Below are positions 19,562 through 28,884 of a DNA stretch of 64,000 nucleotides, one piece after another. The translations under genes and the position numbers were made by a program. The stretch spans positions 310,001 through 374,000 of the forward strand of contig CAWFCV010000003.1 of the NCBI GenBank assembly GCA_963814435.1, in the 5' to 3' direction. The stretch is from JAEUPI01 sp963814435. GTDB taxonomy: Bacteria > Pseudomonadota > Gammaproteobacteria > Burkholderiales > Burkholderiaceae_C. How positions within the stretch are numbered: the stretch's first letter is position 1; the number at the start of each line of letters is the position of its first letter. The notes under the pieces are model-generated. The model was not told where the DNA came from. It searched no databases and worked only from the letters and a program-made list of their open reading frames with translations.

Positions 19562-21475
19562 ATGAACCATCCGCTGCTGCAAACCATCGATTCACCGGCC
19601 GACCTGCGCCGCCTGTCGCGCCCCCAGCTCGACACGCTGGTGCATGAATTGCGCGACTTCATCCTGCACAGCGTGAGCAAGACCGGCGGCCACCTGTCGT
19701 CCAACCTCGGCACGGTGGAGCTGACGGTGGCGTTGCACTACGTGTTCAACACGCCGTACGACCGCATCGTGTGGGATGTGGGTCACCAGACCTATCCGCA
19801 CAAGATCCTCACCGGCCGACGCGAGCGCATGGACAGCCTGCGCCAGCTCGGCGGCATCAGCGGGTTTCCGCGGCGCGAGGAGAGCGAGTACGACACCTTC
19901 GGCACCGCGCACTCGTCGACGTCGATCTCCGCCGCGTTGGGCATGGCGGTGGCGGCCAAGCTGAAGGGCGAGGATCGCAAGGCCGTGGCCGTGATCGGCG
20001 ACGGTGCGCTGTCCGGTGGCATGGCATTCGAGGCGCTGAACAACGCGGGCTCCAGCCACGGCATGGGGCACGCCGACATGCTGGTGATCCTGAACGACAA
20101 CGACATGTCGATTTCGCCACCGGTGGGCGCGCTGAACAAATACCTGGCGCGCCTGATGAGCGGCAAGTTCTACACCGCCGCGCGCGAAGGCGCCAAGTCG
20201 GTGCTGAAGAACACGCCGCTGTACGAGCTGGCAAGGCGCTTCGAGGAGCACACCAAGGGCATGGTCGTGCCGGGCACGATCTTCGAGGAACTGGGCCTGA
20301 CCTACGTCGGCCCGATCGACGGTCACGACCTCGATTCGCTGATTCCGACGCTGGAGAATCTGCGCGACCGCAACGGACCGCAGTTCCTGCATGTCGTCAC
20401 CAAGAAGGGCCGCGGCTACAAGCTCGCCGAAGCCGATCCGGTCAACTACCACGGGCCGGGCAAGTTCGACCCGGCGGTGGGCCTCGTCAAGCCGGCCACG
20501 CCGCCCAAGACCACCTTCACCCAGGTGTTCGGCCAATGGCTGTGCGACATGGCCACCGCCGACGCGCGGCTCGTCGGCATCACGCCGGCGATGCGCGAGG
20601 GCTCGGGCATGGTCGAGTTCGAGCAGCGTTTTCCGACGCGTTACCACGACGTGGGCATCGCCGAACAGCACGCGGTGACCTTTGCCGCCGGGCTGGCCTG
20701 CGAGGGGCTGAAGCCGGTGGTGGCGATCTACTCCACCTTCCTGCAGCGCGGCTACGACCAGCTGATCCACGACGTCGCGATCCAGAACCTGCCCGTGGTG
20801 TTCGCGCTCGACCGCGCCGGCGTCGTGGGGGCCGATGGCGCGACGCATTGCGGCGCGTTCGACATCGCCTACCTGCGCTGCGTGCCCAACATGGCGGTGC
20901 TGACGCCGGCCGACGAGAACGAATGTCGCAAGGCGCTGTCCACCGCGTTTGCGCGCAGCCAGCCGGTGGCCGTGCGCTACCCGCGCGGCGCCGGGGTCGG
21001 CACGGCGGTGCAATCCGGGTTCGACGTGCTGCCATGGGGCAAGGGCGAATGGCGCCGCGAATCGACACTGATGCGCGGTCAGGGCAAGCGCATCGCGATC
21101 CTGGCCTTCGGCACGCTGCTGTATCCGGCGCTGCAGGCGGCCGAGAAGCTCGACGCCAGCGTGGCCAACATGCGCTACGCCAAGCCGCTGGACAGCGAGC
21201 TCGTGCTCGAGCTGGCGCGTCAGCACGATGTGCTGGTGACGGTGGAAGAGGGCGTCGTCATGGGTGGCGCCGGCAGCGCGGTGATCGAATGCCTGGCCGC
21301 AGCCGGGCTCGCGATGCCGGTGCTGCAGCTGGGCCTGCCCGATCACTTCGTCGAACACGGCGACCCGGCCAAACTGCTGGCGATGCTCGGGCTGGACGCG
21401 GCCGGCATCGAGCAGTCGATCCAGCGCCGTTTTGGCGCCAAGCTCGCCGTGGTGCGGCCCGCCGTCAATCATTGA
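19562..21475 (+). CDS. dxs: 1-Deoxy-D-xylulose-5-phosphate synthase
   Basis: Thiamine-diphosphate enzyme making DXP from pyruvate and glyceraldehyde-3-phosphate, the first step of the MEP isoprenoid pathway. The 637-residue protein has SKTGGHLSSNLG and the ThDP motif VIGDGALSGGMAFEALNN with downstream NDND. The catalytic-dimer region has DVGIAEQHAVTFAAGLA and a C-terminal transketolase domain with KRIAILAFGTLL. Full length for the family. The operon xseB-ispA-dxs feeds quinone, carotenoid and undecaprenyl synthesis. Confidence 0.96.
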   Translation: MNHPLLQTIDSPADLRRLSRPQLDTLVHELRDFILHSVSKTGGHLSSNLGTVELTVALHYVFNTPYDRIVWDVGHQTYPHKILTGRRERMDSLRQLGGISGFPRREESEYDTFGTAHSSTSISAALGMAVAAKLKGEDRKAVAVIGDGALSGGMAFEALNNAGSSHGMGHADMLVILNDNDMSISPPVGALNKYLARLMSGKFYTAAREGAKSVLKNTPLYELARRFEEHTKGMVVPGTIFEELGLTYVGPIDGHDLDSLIPTLENLRDRNGPQFLHVVTKKGRGYKLAEADPVNYHGPGKFDPAVGLVKPATPPKTTFTQVFGQWLCDMATADARLVGITPAMREGSGMVEFEQRFPTRYHDVGIAEQHAVTFAAGLACEGLKPVVAIYSTFLQRGYDQLIHDVAIQNLPVVFALDRAGVVGADGATHCGAFDIAYLRCVPNMAVLTPADENECRKALSTAFARSQPVAVRYPRGAGVGTAVQSGFDVLPWGKGEWRRESTLMRGQGKRIAILAFGTLLYPALQAAEKLDASVANMRYAKPLDSELVLELARQHDVLVTVEEGVVMGGAGSAVIECLAAAGLAMPVLQLGLPDHFVEHGDPAKLLAMLGLDAAGIEQSIQRRFGAKLAVVRPAVNH

Positions 21476-21569
21476 AGCCCGGCCCGGTTGACGCCAGGGC
21501 GACAAGGCCTTGCGTCGGCGTGCAGCGACAATCCGTGCCATGCTCGCGATCGCGCGAGCGCCCCGACCC

Positions 21570-22361
21570 ATGACCAACCTCACCGACGCCCTGCACATCC
21601 CGGACACCCAGAGTGAACGCGACGAGCGCCACCTGCTGATCCAGCGCGTCGGCGTCAAGGACGTGCGTTATCCGCTCATCGTGCGCGTGGCCGGCGGCGC
21701 GCAGCAGACCGCCGCGTCGTGGGACCTGGACGTTGCGCTGCCGGCGGAGGCCAAGGGCACGCACATGTCGCGCTTCGTGGCCTGGCTGGACGCGCTCGAC
21801 GCGCCGCTGGACGCCGCCGCCTTGCGTGTCCAGCTCGCGCGCATGCTGCAGCAGCTGGGCGCGCATGAGGGGCGCATCGAGGCGCGGTTCAGCTTCTTCC
21901 TGCGCAAGCGCGCGCCGGTGTCGGGCGTGCAGAGCCTGCTCGACTACCAAGGCCGCTGGATCGCCGAAGCGCGCGATGGCGCCACGGTGCTGTGGTCGGA
22001 GGTCGGCGTGCCGGTGAAGAGCCTGTGCCCGTGCTCGAAGGAGATCTCCGACTACGGCGCGCACAACCAGCGTTCGGTGGTGACGATCCGCGTCGAGCAA
22101 CTGCAGCCGATCGAGTGGCATGAGCTGGTGCGCTTCGCCGAGGACGCGGCGTCGAGCGAGATCTGGCCCTTGCTGAAGCGGTCCGACGAGAAGTGGATCA
22201 CCGAGCATGCCTACGAGAACCCCAAGTTCGTCGAGGACCTGGTGCGCGACGTGGCGCTAAAGCTCAACGCCGACGGTCGGGTGGGCCGCTACAGCGTCGA
22301 GGTGGAGAATTTCGAGTCTATTCACAATCACTCGGCCTATGCGCGCATTGAGCGCGCATAG
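21570..22361 (+). CDS. folE2: GTP cyclohydrolase FolE2 (type IB)
   Basis: Converts GTP to dihydroneopterin triphosphate, entering folate synthesis; the FolE2 type uses other metals when zinc is scarce. The 263-residue protein has the family core SLCPCSKEISDYGAHNQRS (metal-ligand Cys and His) and ends with VEVENFESIHNHSAYARIERA. The ATG at 21570 begins the family's usual MTNL-type start. Its stop codon TAG lies inside a perfect hairpin, and a second copy of its last codons lies 122 bases downstream (see repeats). Direction and spacing suggest it belongs to, or follows, the dxs operon. Confidence 0.94.
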   Translation: MTNLTDALHIPDTQSERDERHLLIQRVGVKDVRYPLIVRVAGGAQQTAASWDLDVALPAEAKGTHMSRFVAWLDALDAPLDAAALRVQLARMLQQLGAHEGRIEARFSFFLRKRAPVSGVQSLLDYQGRWIAEARDGATVLWSEVGVPVKSLCPCSKEISDYGAHNQRSVVTIRVEQLQPIEWHELVRFAEDAASSEIWPLLKRSDEKWITEHAYENPKFVEDLVRDVALKLNADGRVGRYSVEVENFESIHNHSAYARIERA

Positions 22362-22440
22362 GCGCCGCGAGGCGGCCGGCGCGCTTGGCGCGCCGCGAGT
22401 GATTGCGGCAGCGGCTCACATGCCCCCGGCATGTGAGCCG
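22325..22440. repeat. Nested palindromic segment after folE2
   Basis: Four inverted repeats are packed into 116 bases. An outer pair is CAATCACTCG (22325-22334) with CGAGTGATTG (22396-22405). Inside it are CCTATGCGCGC/GCGCGCATAGG (22336-22346, 22352-22362) with loop ATTGA, and GGCGCGC/GCGCGCC (22378-22384, 22388-22394) with loop TTG. After it comes a 13-bp perfect hairpin CGGCTCACATGCC/GGCATGTGAGCCG (22412-22424, 22428-22440) with loop CCC. The first inner arm contains the folE2 stop codon. No T-run follows the last hairpin, though it may still act as a transcript end. Confidence 0.85.
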
Positions 22441-22444
22441 TTGT

Positions 22445-22484
22445 CACAACCATAGCGCCTATGCGCGCATCGAGCGGGCATGGT
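22445..22484 (+). repeat. Second, stop-less copy of the folE2 3' end
   Basis: These 40 bases align with 22323-22362, an offset of 122. Read in the matching frame they encode HNHSAYARIERA, as does the true end. The differences are synonymous (AAT/AAC, CAC/CAT, TCG/AGC, ATT/ATC, CGC/CGG), except that the stop TAG has become TGG. It is best read as a remnant of a second folE2 3' end. Confidence 0.85.
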
Positions 22485-22524
22485 TCCGGGCCCAATTCGA
22501 TCGGCACACAGCGCCCCGTCCACG

Positions 22525-23742
22525 ATGCTTGAGACCGCGGCGACGATTCACGACGCGCAGCGGATGCGCCAGGCCGGGCGCGAGCTGCTGTCGCTGGCGC
22601 TGATCGACGCGCGCAACCGCACGCTGCGCTGGCTGACGGCGTTTGCCGCGTTCGATGCTTCGGCGCTGTCCGCAGAGTTCGATCCACCCCCCTGGCTGAT
22701 CGGCCATGTGGCGTGGTTCCAGGAGCACAGCATTGCGCGCAATGTGCGGCGTTCGCGCGGCAATTCTGCGTCGGTGCGCGCCACCCGTCTGGCCTCGATC
22801 GAGCCCCGGGCCGATGCCTGGTTCGACCCCGGCTTGTCCACGCGGGCGCAGCGTTGGAGCGAGCTGGATGCCGGTGACGCCCACCTGCGCGACTATCTGG
22901 CGGCGACGCTCGATGCCTCGCTGGAGTTGCTGGAGCACGCCGAAGAAACCGACAGCGGGCTGCACGTGTACCGGCAGGCGTTGTGGGTCGAGGATCTGTG
23001 CATCGAAACGCTGGCCGAGCTGGCGCAGGCTGCCGCCATGCCGGCCGAGCGCGTCGCGGATCTGTGGCCGGTATGGCCCGCGCGCGCGCGGCGCGATGCG
23101 CTGTGGTTTCCGGCGCAGCACTGGCGCCTGGGTTCGCCGCGCGGCGGCTTCGTGCCGGACAATGAGAAGTGGGAGCACGACGAGGCCGTGCCCGAGTTCG
23201 AGATCGACGCGCAGCCGGTTCAATGGTCGCAGTTCGTCGAATTCGTCGACGACGGCGGTTACGACGAGCCGCAGTGGTGGGGCGACGCCGGCTGGAAGTG
23301 GGTCGAGTCGCAAGGGCGACGCGCGCCGCGCTATGTCGAGCAGCTCAGCCGCGGCGTGCTGGTGCATCGACTCGGCCAGGTGCAGCGCGTGGCATCCGCG
23401 CAGGCCGTGATGCACGTCGGCTGGCACGAGGCGGCTGCGTGGTGCCGCTGGGCAGGCCGGCGCCTGCCGACCGAGGTGGAATGGGAGCTCGCGGCCTGCA
23501 CGGCCGCGTCGCGCGGGTTCGTCTGGGGCGATGTCTTCGAATGGACGACAGGCCGCGCGGACCATGGGGCGGGCGCGGCCTCCAGCACGAACGGGCGAGC
23601 CGTTCGTCAGGTCGGCCCCGATCGGGTGGCGCGCGGCGGCTCTCGGGTCACCGTGGCGCGCTGCCGCTACCCCAAGGCGCGCCGGTTCGCGTCGCCGGAT
23701 CGCGACAGCGCGTTCGTCGGCTTTCGCAGCTGTGCGCTGTAG
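22525..23742 (+). CDS. senA: SenA/EgtB-like iron-dependent C-S/C-Se bond-forming enzyme
   Basis: A 405-residue protein with an N-terminal DinB-like domain, then a formylglycine-generating-enzyme (FGE) sulfatase-modifying fold. The first domain holds a His-rich iron-site string (LIGHVAWFQEHS). The FGE part shows VHRLGQVQRV, VGWHEAAAWCRWAGRRLPTEVEWE and the RGGSRVT...GFRSC end. EgtB makes the ergothioneine C-S bond; SenA makes the C-Se bond of selenoneine from hercynine and a selenosugar. The pattern QWWGDAGWKW and overall form favour SenA, but alignment would be needed to be sure. Neither SenB (selenosugar synthase) nor an EgtD-like methyltransferase is in the window. A SelD-associated oxidoreductase lies 39 kb away. 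Confidence 0.65.
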   Translation: MLETAATIHDAQRMRQAGRELLSLALIDARNRTLRWLTAFAAFDASALSAEFDPPPWLIGHVAWFQEHSIARNVRRSRGNSASVRATRLASIEPRADAWFDPGLSTRAQRWSELDAGDAHLRDYLAATLDASLELLEHAEETDSGLHVYRQALWVEDLCIETLAELAQAAAMPAERVADLWPVWPARARRDALWFPAQHWRLGSPRGGFVPDNEKWEHDEAVPEFEIDAQPVQWSQFVEFVDDGGYDEPQWWGDAGWKWVESQGRRAPRYVEQLSRGVLVHRLGQVQRVASAQAVMHVGWHEAAAWCRWAGRRLPTEVEWELAACTAASRGFVWGDVFEWTTGRADHGAGAASSTNGRAVRQVGPDRVARGGSRVTVARCRYPKARRFASPDRDSAFVGFRSCAL

Positions 23743-23839
23743 CGGCCGCAGGCGAAACCGCATTGCCGCAACGGCCGGGCGTTGCAGCGCCTAGGTGTTT
23801 CTGACAGCTTGGCGCACCCGTCGCATGCCGGTCTGATGT

Positions 23840-23856
23840 CGATCCTCGAAGGATCG
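23840..23856. promoter_or_regulatory. Inverted repeat just upstream of the first TonB receptor
   Basis: Perfect 7-bp arms CGATCCT and AGGATCG around CGA end eleven bases before the ATG at 23868. It could be an operator or a translation-blocking hairpin over the ribosome site. No binding protein can be assigned. Confidence 0.35.
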
Positions 23857-23867
23857 CTGGGTAACCC

Positions 23868-26039
23868 ATGGTCGATAGAAGAGACAGGCCGCACCCGCGC
23901 GGCTGCGTGATCGGCGCCGCGCTGTCGGCGGTGTTCGTGGCCGCGCAGGCGCAGGGGGTGTCCGAGTCGGCGCAGACGGTGGTCGTCACCGGTTCGCCCC
24001 GCGCTGTGCAGCTGCTCGACGCCCCGTACGCGATCGGCGTGGTCGACGCCCAGGCGCTGCGCGACAGCGGCCCGATGGTCAACCTGTCCGAGGCGCTGGG
24101 CCGTGTGCCGGGATTGACCGTCGCGAATCGGAACAACTACGCACAGGACCTGCAGATCAGCTCGCGCGGGTTCGGCGCTCGCGCCGGCTTCGGCGTGCGC
24201 GGCCTGCGCCTGTACACCGACGGCATACCCGCCACGATGCCCGACGGCCAGGGCCAGGTGGCCCACTTCGACCTGGCGGGGGCCGAGCGCATCGAGGTGT
24301 TGCGCGGGCCGTTCTCGGTGCTGTACGGCAACAGTTCGGGCGGCGTGATTGCGCTGTTCAGCGCGCCGACGCGCGAGCGCCGCGCCGAGCTGTCGTTCGA
24401 CGCCGGCAGCGCCGGCCTGCGGCAGGAGCGCCTGGCCCTGGCGCTGCCGCTGGAGACAGGGCTCGATCTGCGCGCCAGCGTGTCGCGCTTCGACATCGAT
24501 GGCTTTCGCCCGCAGAGCGCCGCCGATCGCACGCTGGGCAACGTGCGCCTGGGCTGGCGCGGCAGCGCCGACACGGTGACTGTGCTGGTGTCCGATCACC
24601 AGCAGTTCGCGCTCGACCCGCTTGGGCTCACGCGCGCACAGTTCGATGCCGATCCGCAGCAGACCACGGCGCAGGCCACGCTGTTCAACACGCGCAAGAG
24701 CATTCGGCAATCGCAGGCCGGGGCGAACTGGCGCCACGGTTTCGGCGACGATGGCGTGCTGCGCGAGACCTCGCTCACCGCCTATGGCGGCTCGCGCGGC
24801 GTCAACCAGATCCTGGCGATTCCGCCGCTGACCCAGAACAACCCGGCGGTGCCGTCGTCGCAGCGGCACGGCGGCGGGGTGGTCGATTTCGATCGCCGCT
24901 ATGACGGCGTCGAGGCCCGTGCGCGCCTCGGCTGGCCGGGTGTGGATCTCGTCGCCGGCATCGTGGTCGAGCGCCAGCGTGACGAGCGCCGCGGCTTCGA
25001 GAACTTCACCGGCCCGCCGGCCGCGCCCACCGCGTTGGGTATCGAAGGCGCCCTGCGGCGCGACGAATCGAACCGGGCGACGAGCCGCGACGCCTACACG
25101 CAGGCCGAGTTCGCGCTGGCGCCGGCGTGGACGGCCATGGCCGGCGTGCGCAGCGGGCGCGTCGAGTTGTCGGTGGACGACCGCTACGTCAGCGGCTTGA
25201 ACGGCAACGACTCGGGCTCGCTGAGTTTCTCGTACACCAACCCGGTGCTCGGTCTGGTGTGGAAGGCGCTGCCCGACTGGTCGGTGCACGCCAGCGTGGC
25301 GCAGGGCTTCGAATCGCCCACGCTGGGCGAGATGGCCTACACGGCCAACAACAGCGGCTTCAATTTCGCGCTGAAGGGCCAGCGCAGCCGCCAGGTCGAA
25401 CTGGGCAGCAAGTGGCGCGGAGCCGGCCTCGACATCGACGGCGCGCTGTTCCTCGTCGACACCGACGACGAGATCGGCGTGCGCAGCAACGCGGGAGGAC
25501 GCTCGTCGTTCCAGAACGTCGGCCGGACCCGGCGCTACGGCGCGGAGGCGTCGGCCGGCTGGCGCGTCACGGACAACCTGCGTGCGCGCACCGCGATCAC
25601 GCTGCTGCACGCGCGCTACCTCGACGGCTTCGACACCTGCACGGCGGCGCCCTGTCCGAGCACCGCCAATCCGGTGGTTCCGGTGGCGGCCGGCAATCAC
25701 ATTGCAGGCACGCAGGCCGCGCTCGGCTGGGCCGAGCTGGCCTGGCGACCGGGCATCGTGCCCGGCGAGTTCGCGCTCGAATGGCGCGCGCAGGCGCGCA
25801 CCGCGGTCAACGACATCAACAGCGATTTCGCCGCCGGCTTCGGGGTCGGCTCGCTGCGCTGGAGCCATGGCATCGCCCTGGGCGACGCCGGCGAGCTGCA
25901 GCTGCTGCTGCGCGTGGACAACCTGGCCGACCGGCAGTATGCCGGCAGCGTGATCGTCAACGAGGCCAACGCGCGGTTCTTCGAGCCGGCGGCGCCGCGC
26001 AGCGTGCTGCTGTCGCTGCGCTGGCTGCAGAAGTTCTGA
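23868..26039 (+). CDS. pqqU: TonB-dependent outer-membrane receptor, PqqU/YncD type
   Basis: A 723-residue TonB receptor with plug (about 45-160) and beta-barrel; the C-terminus ends in LQKF. Several blocks match what I recall of E. coli YncD, shown to import the cofactor PQQ and renamed PqqU. They are QDLQISSRGFGARAGFGVRG, DGIPATMPDGQGQ, LRGPFSVLYGNSSGGVI, FNTRKSIRQSQAG, GFESPTLGEMAY and GRSSFQNVGRTRRYG. The TonB box is probably near TVVVTGSPR. The gene stands 8 kb before two PQQ-dependent dehydrogenases, which fits uptake of external PQQ; no pqqABCDE genes lie in the window. Assignment rests on motif memory, so the ligand is inferred. Confidence 0.75.
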   Translation: MVDRRDRPHPRGCVIGAALSAVFVAAQAQGVSESAQTVVVTGSPRAVQLLDAPYAIGVVDAQALRDSGPMVNLSEALGRVPGLTVANRNNYAQDLQISSRGFGARAGFGVRGLRLYTDGIPATMPDGQGQVAHFDLAGAERIEVLRGPFSVLYGNSSGGVIALFSAPTRERRAELSFDAGSAGLRQERLALALPLETGLDLRASVSRFDIDGFRPQSAADRTLGNVRLGWRGSADTVTVLVSDHQQFALDPLGLTRAQFDADPQQTTAQATLFNTRKSIRQSQAGANWRHGFGDDGVLRETSLTAYGGSRGVNQILAIPPLTQNNPAVPSSQRHGGGVVDFDRRYDGVEARARLGWPGVDLVAGIVVERQRDERRGFENFTGPPAAPTALGIEGALRRDESNRATSRDAYTQAEFALAPAWTAMAGVRSGRVELSVDDRYVSGLNGNDSGSLSFSYTNPVLGLVWKALPDWSVHASVAQGFESPTLGEMAYTANNSGFNFALKGQRSRQVELGSKWRGAGLDIDGALFLVDTDDEIGVRSNAGGRSSFQNVGRTRRYGAEASAGWRVTDNLRARTAITLLHARYLDGFDTCTAAPCPSTANPVVPVAAGNHIAGTQAALGWAELAWRPGIVPGEFALEWRAQARTAVNDINSDFAAGFGVGSLRWSHGIALGDAGELQLLLRVDNLADRQYAGSVIVNEANARFFEPAAPRSVLLSLRWLQKF

Positions 26040-26384
26040 GCGCAGCGCGGTCAGCACGCCAGCCGCAAACCAAACGGGGCCCACGACCCGATCGAAGCGG
26101 TGCGCCGCGCGATCGGACAGCCGAAAGAGTGGCGGGTGGATCGACGACGGATGTGGGCCGCTGGTCGTGCGGCCATGCCTGGCGCCGACACCCGCATGCG
26201 CTCGTCGCGTACTTCGGTGTCTCATTCGCCTCAGCGCCCGAACGCTCTTGCCGGAGCGGCCGCAGCGCCCCGGACAAACCCTTGCAAGTCGCATGTCGGG
26301 AAGATTTCCCATAGCGCATGCCGGGCTCCTCCGCAATCCTGTTGGGAGCTTTCTGTAGAACAACTCACGACAGGAGTGACTCGC
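26040..26384. other. Intergenic region between the two TonB receptor genes
   Basis: These 345 bases hold no convincing gene; open frames on both strands lack a family signature. They contain the 13-bp palindrome at 26298-26310 and a ribosome site AGGAG at 26372-26376. A possible decayed coding trace on the minus strand near 26045-26100 (reading RVVGPVWFAAGVLTAL) cannot be confirmed. Confidence 0.6.
26298..26310. promoter_or_regulatory. 13-bp palindrome GGGAAGATTTCCC
   Basis: Perfect 5-bp arms, or near-perfect 6-bp arms, 74 bases before the second TonB receptor start. The same element, with C for T, lies at 28885-28897 before the two-component system. I found no third copy by eye in the window. 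Probable operator. Confidence 0.5.
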
Positions 26385-28679
26385 TTGAAGCAGCCGATCG
26401 CTCGCGCCAGAGCCATCCCGCCGTCGCGCCGGCCGGCTACAGTGCCGACGATCGTGGCCGCCGCGTGTAGCGCCTGTCTTGCGCAGGCGGCTGTCGCCGC
26501 AGAGGGGGATCAACCCGACGTGCCGCCGCGGGTGGAGATCATCGGCACGACTCCCTTGCCCGGCCTGGGTACGCCGCTGCGTGACGTCCCGGCCAACGTA
26601 CAGTCCTATGGAAGTCGCGAGTTCGGGCGGCAGCGCCAGGGCAATCTGTCAGAGTTCCTCGAGAGCAATCCGACCAGCGTCACTGTCAACGCGGCGCAAG
26701 GCAACCGGTACCAAGCCGACATCAGCTTCCGCGGCTTCACCGCGTCGCCGCTGGTCGGCGTGCCGCAAGGTCTGTCGGTGTTCCAGGACGGCGTGCGCAT
26801 CAACGAGTCCTTCGGCGACGTCGTGAACTGGGACCTGTTGCCGCAGTCGGCCATCGCGAGCCTGCAGCTCATCCCGGGGTCTAACCCGTTATTCGGCCTG
26901 AATACACTCGGCGGTGCGCTGTCCTTCTACACCAAGAGCGGTCGCGACTATCCCGGCGGCGCCGTCGAGGTCTCCGGTGGATCCTTCGGACGCAAGACCC
27001 TGCAGTTCGAACAAGGCGGCGCCTCGGGTCCGTGCGACTACTTCGCGACGGCAAACGTCGCCAGGGAGCGCGGCTGGGCGCAACACAACCCGAGTCGCGT
27101 GGAACAGTTTTTCGGCAAGGTCGGCTACCGGGCGCAGCGCGACCAGTTCGACGTGTCGCTCACGGCGGCGAACAACCGGCTCGAGGGCACGCAGACGCTG
27201 CCACCGTCGTTCTTCGACGACCGCACGCAGGCCTACACCTATCCCGACATCAACAAGAACCAGCTCGCGATGCTGGCGATCAAGGGCAGCCACAACCTGT
27301 CGGGCGAGATGGTGCTCGGTGGGAACGCCTACCTGCGCCGATTCCGCAACAACAACGTCTCGAGCAACGTCAACGACAATTTCGGCGAGGTCGACCCCAA
27401 CACGGGCGCGGTCGACGACGTGCAGGCGCTCAACGACCGTTCGAGCATCGATCAGACCAGCCACGGCCTGTCAGCGCAGCTGACCGTCACGACGCCGCTG
27501 ATGGCGCATCGAAATCAATTCGTCGTCGGCGCGAGCGCCGATTCAGGCCGGGTCCGGTTCAGGCAGGACTCGCAGCCGGCGGACTTCGATGCGTCGCGCG
27601 GCACCGTGCCGACGGGCGATTTCGCTGCCGCGACCAATGCCAGGACGCGGACACGCAACGCCGCCGTCTACACGATGAACACGCTGTCGATCGACGACCG
27701 ATGGACACTGACCGCCAGCGGCCGCTTCAACGATGCGCGCATCTCGATCCGCGACCAGAGTGGACTCAACCCCGATCTCGACGGCGACCATCGCTTTCGC
27801 CGCTTCAATCCGGCGATCGGCCTCACCTTCAACCCGAGGCTCGGCTACACGACTTACCTCAGCTACAACGAGGGCATGCGCACGCCGACAGCCGCCGAGC
27901 TGACATGCGCAGATCCCGCCGCGCCTTGCAAGCTGCCCAACGCGTTTCTGGCCGATCCCCCGCTGAAGAAGGTCGTGGCGAAGACGGCCGAGATCGGCGC
28001 ACGCGGCAGGTCGGGCGATTCGTCGTGGAGCGCGGCGATCTACCGCAGCGAACTGTCCGACGACATCCAGTTCGTGAGCAGTGGCGGCACCGCGATCAAT
28101 GCCGGCTTCTTCCAGAACGTCGGGAAGACCCAGCGCCAGGGGCTCGAGCTGACAGGGGCCACCCGTTGGGGCCGCCTCGGCGTCGCGGCGCGCTACGGCC
28201 TGATCGACGCCGAGTTCAAGACAGGTTTCGTCGAGAACAGCCCGGCCAACTCCGCAGCCGACCCCAACGGAGACATCACGGTCGGCTCCGGCCGCAGGAT
28301 TCCCGGTATCCCGCGCCATAGCCTGCGGGTCAGGATTGACTGGGAAGTCAGCGACGCGATCTCGGTGGGTGCGAATCTGATCGCCAACAGCGGGAGCCAG
28401 CTGCGCGGCGACGAGAGCAACCAGGATGTGCACGGTCAGGTGCCGGGCTACGCGGTGCTGAACTTGGAGGCGCGCTGGAAGATCAGCAAGAGTCTCGATC
28501 TCTTCGGGCGCGTCGACAATGCCTTCAACCGGAGGTACGCGAACTTCGGCGTGCTTGGCTCCAACGCATTCGCCAACCCGACCAAGACCTTCGATCCGGC
28601 CAACACCGTGGCCGAACCGTTCTATGGCCTGGGCGCACCGCGAGGGGCGTGGGTCGGATTGCGCTACGAATGGGAGTGA
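26385..28679 (+). CDS. TonB-dependent outer-membrane receptor (ligand unknown)
   Basis: A 764-residue TonB receptor with a leader ending near AVAAEGD, a plug domain and a barrel ending in LRYEWE. The plug has VEIIGTTPLPGLGTPL as TonB-box region, then NVQSYGSREF, ISFRGFTASPLVGVPQGLSV, FQDGVRINESFGDVVNWDL and NTLGGALSFYTKSG. The start is TTG at 26385, eight bases after AGGAG; no ATG gives a sensible leader. Codon use is slightly less GC-biased than its neighbours. It is followed by a two-component system and quinoprotein genes, so a lanthanide-chelate or PQQ-linked ligand (LutH/LanA-like role) is possible but unproven. Confidence 0.82.
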   Translation: MKQPIARARAIPPSRRPATVPTIVAAACSACLAQAAVAAEGDQPDVPPRVEIIGTTPLPGLGTPLRDVPANVQSYGSREFGRQRQGNLSEFLESNPTSVTVNAAQGNRYQADISFRGFTASPLVGVPQGLSVFQDGVRINESFGDVVNWDLLPQSAIASLQLIPGSNPLFGLNTLGGALSFYTKSGRDYPGGAVEVSGGSFGRKTLQFEQGGASGPCDYFATANVARERGWAQHNPSRVEQFFGKVGYRAQRDQFDVSLTAANNRLEGTQTLPPSFFDDRTQAYTYPDINKNQLAMLAIKGSHNLSGEMVLGGNAYLRRFRNNNVSSNVNDNFGEVDPNTGAVDDVQALNDRSSIDQTSHGLSAQLTVTTPLMAHRNQFVVGASADSGRVRFRQDSQPADFDASRGTVPTGDFAAATNARTRTRNAAVYTMNTLSIDDRWTLTASGRFNDARISIRDQSGLNPDLDGDHRFRRFNPAIGLTFNPRLGYTTYLSYNEGMRTPTAAELTCADPAAPCKLPNAFLADPPLKKVVAKTAEIGARGRSGDSSWSAAIYRSELSDDIQFVSSGGTAINAGFFQNVGKTQRQGLELTGATRWGRLGVAARYGLIDAEFKTGFVENSPANSAADPNGDITVGSGRRIPGIPRHSLRVRIDWEVSDAISVGANLIANSGSQLRGDESNQDVHGQVPGYAVLNLEARWKISKSLDLFGRVDNAFNRRYANFGVLGSNAFANPTKTFDPANTVAEPFYGLGAPRGAWVGLRYEWE

Positions 28680-28884
28680 CCTGGGGCGCCAGGCCGTGAC
28701 CTGAGTCGACCCGCGTGGGCGAGCTCAGCCAACACGTAGTACGCCGGAAAGCGGCTGCCGGTAGACCGCAGCCGGTGTCAGGTGTGCCTTGTCGTGGGGT
28801 GATCCCGCATGGGAACGGCGTGCTTGGTGTAGAACAATGCGAGCGCCCTGCAGCGTCGCCGTCGTGCTCGGGACTGTTGCGCAT

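Noticed and set aside
23743..23867. Cobalamin or other riboswitch before the TonB receptor
   Set aside because: The 125-base leader has only a short inverted repeat and none of the conserved riboswitch core strings.
23667..26513. 948-codon minus-strand frame opposite the TonB receptor
   Set aside because: Plug and barrel motifs lie on the plus strand; the opposite frame is low complexity.
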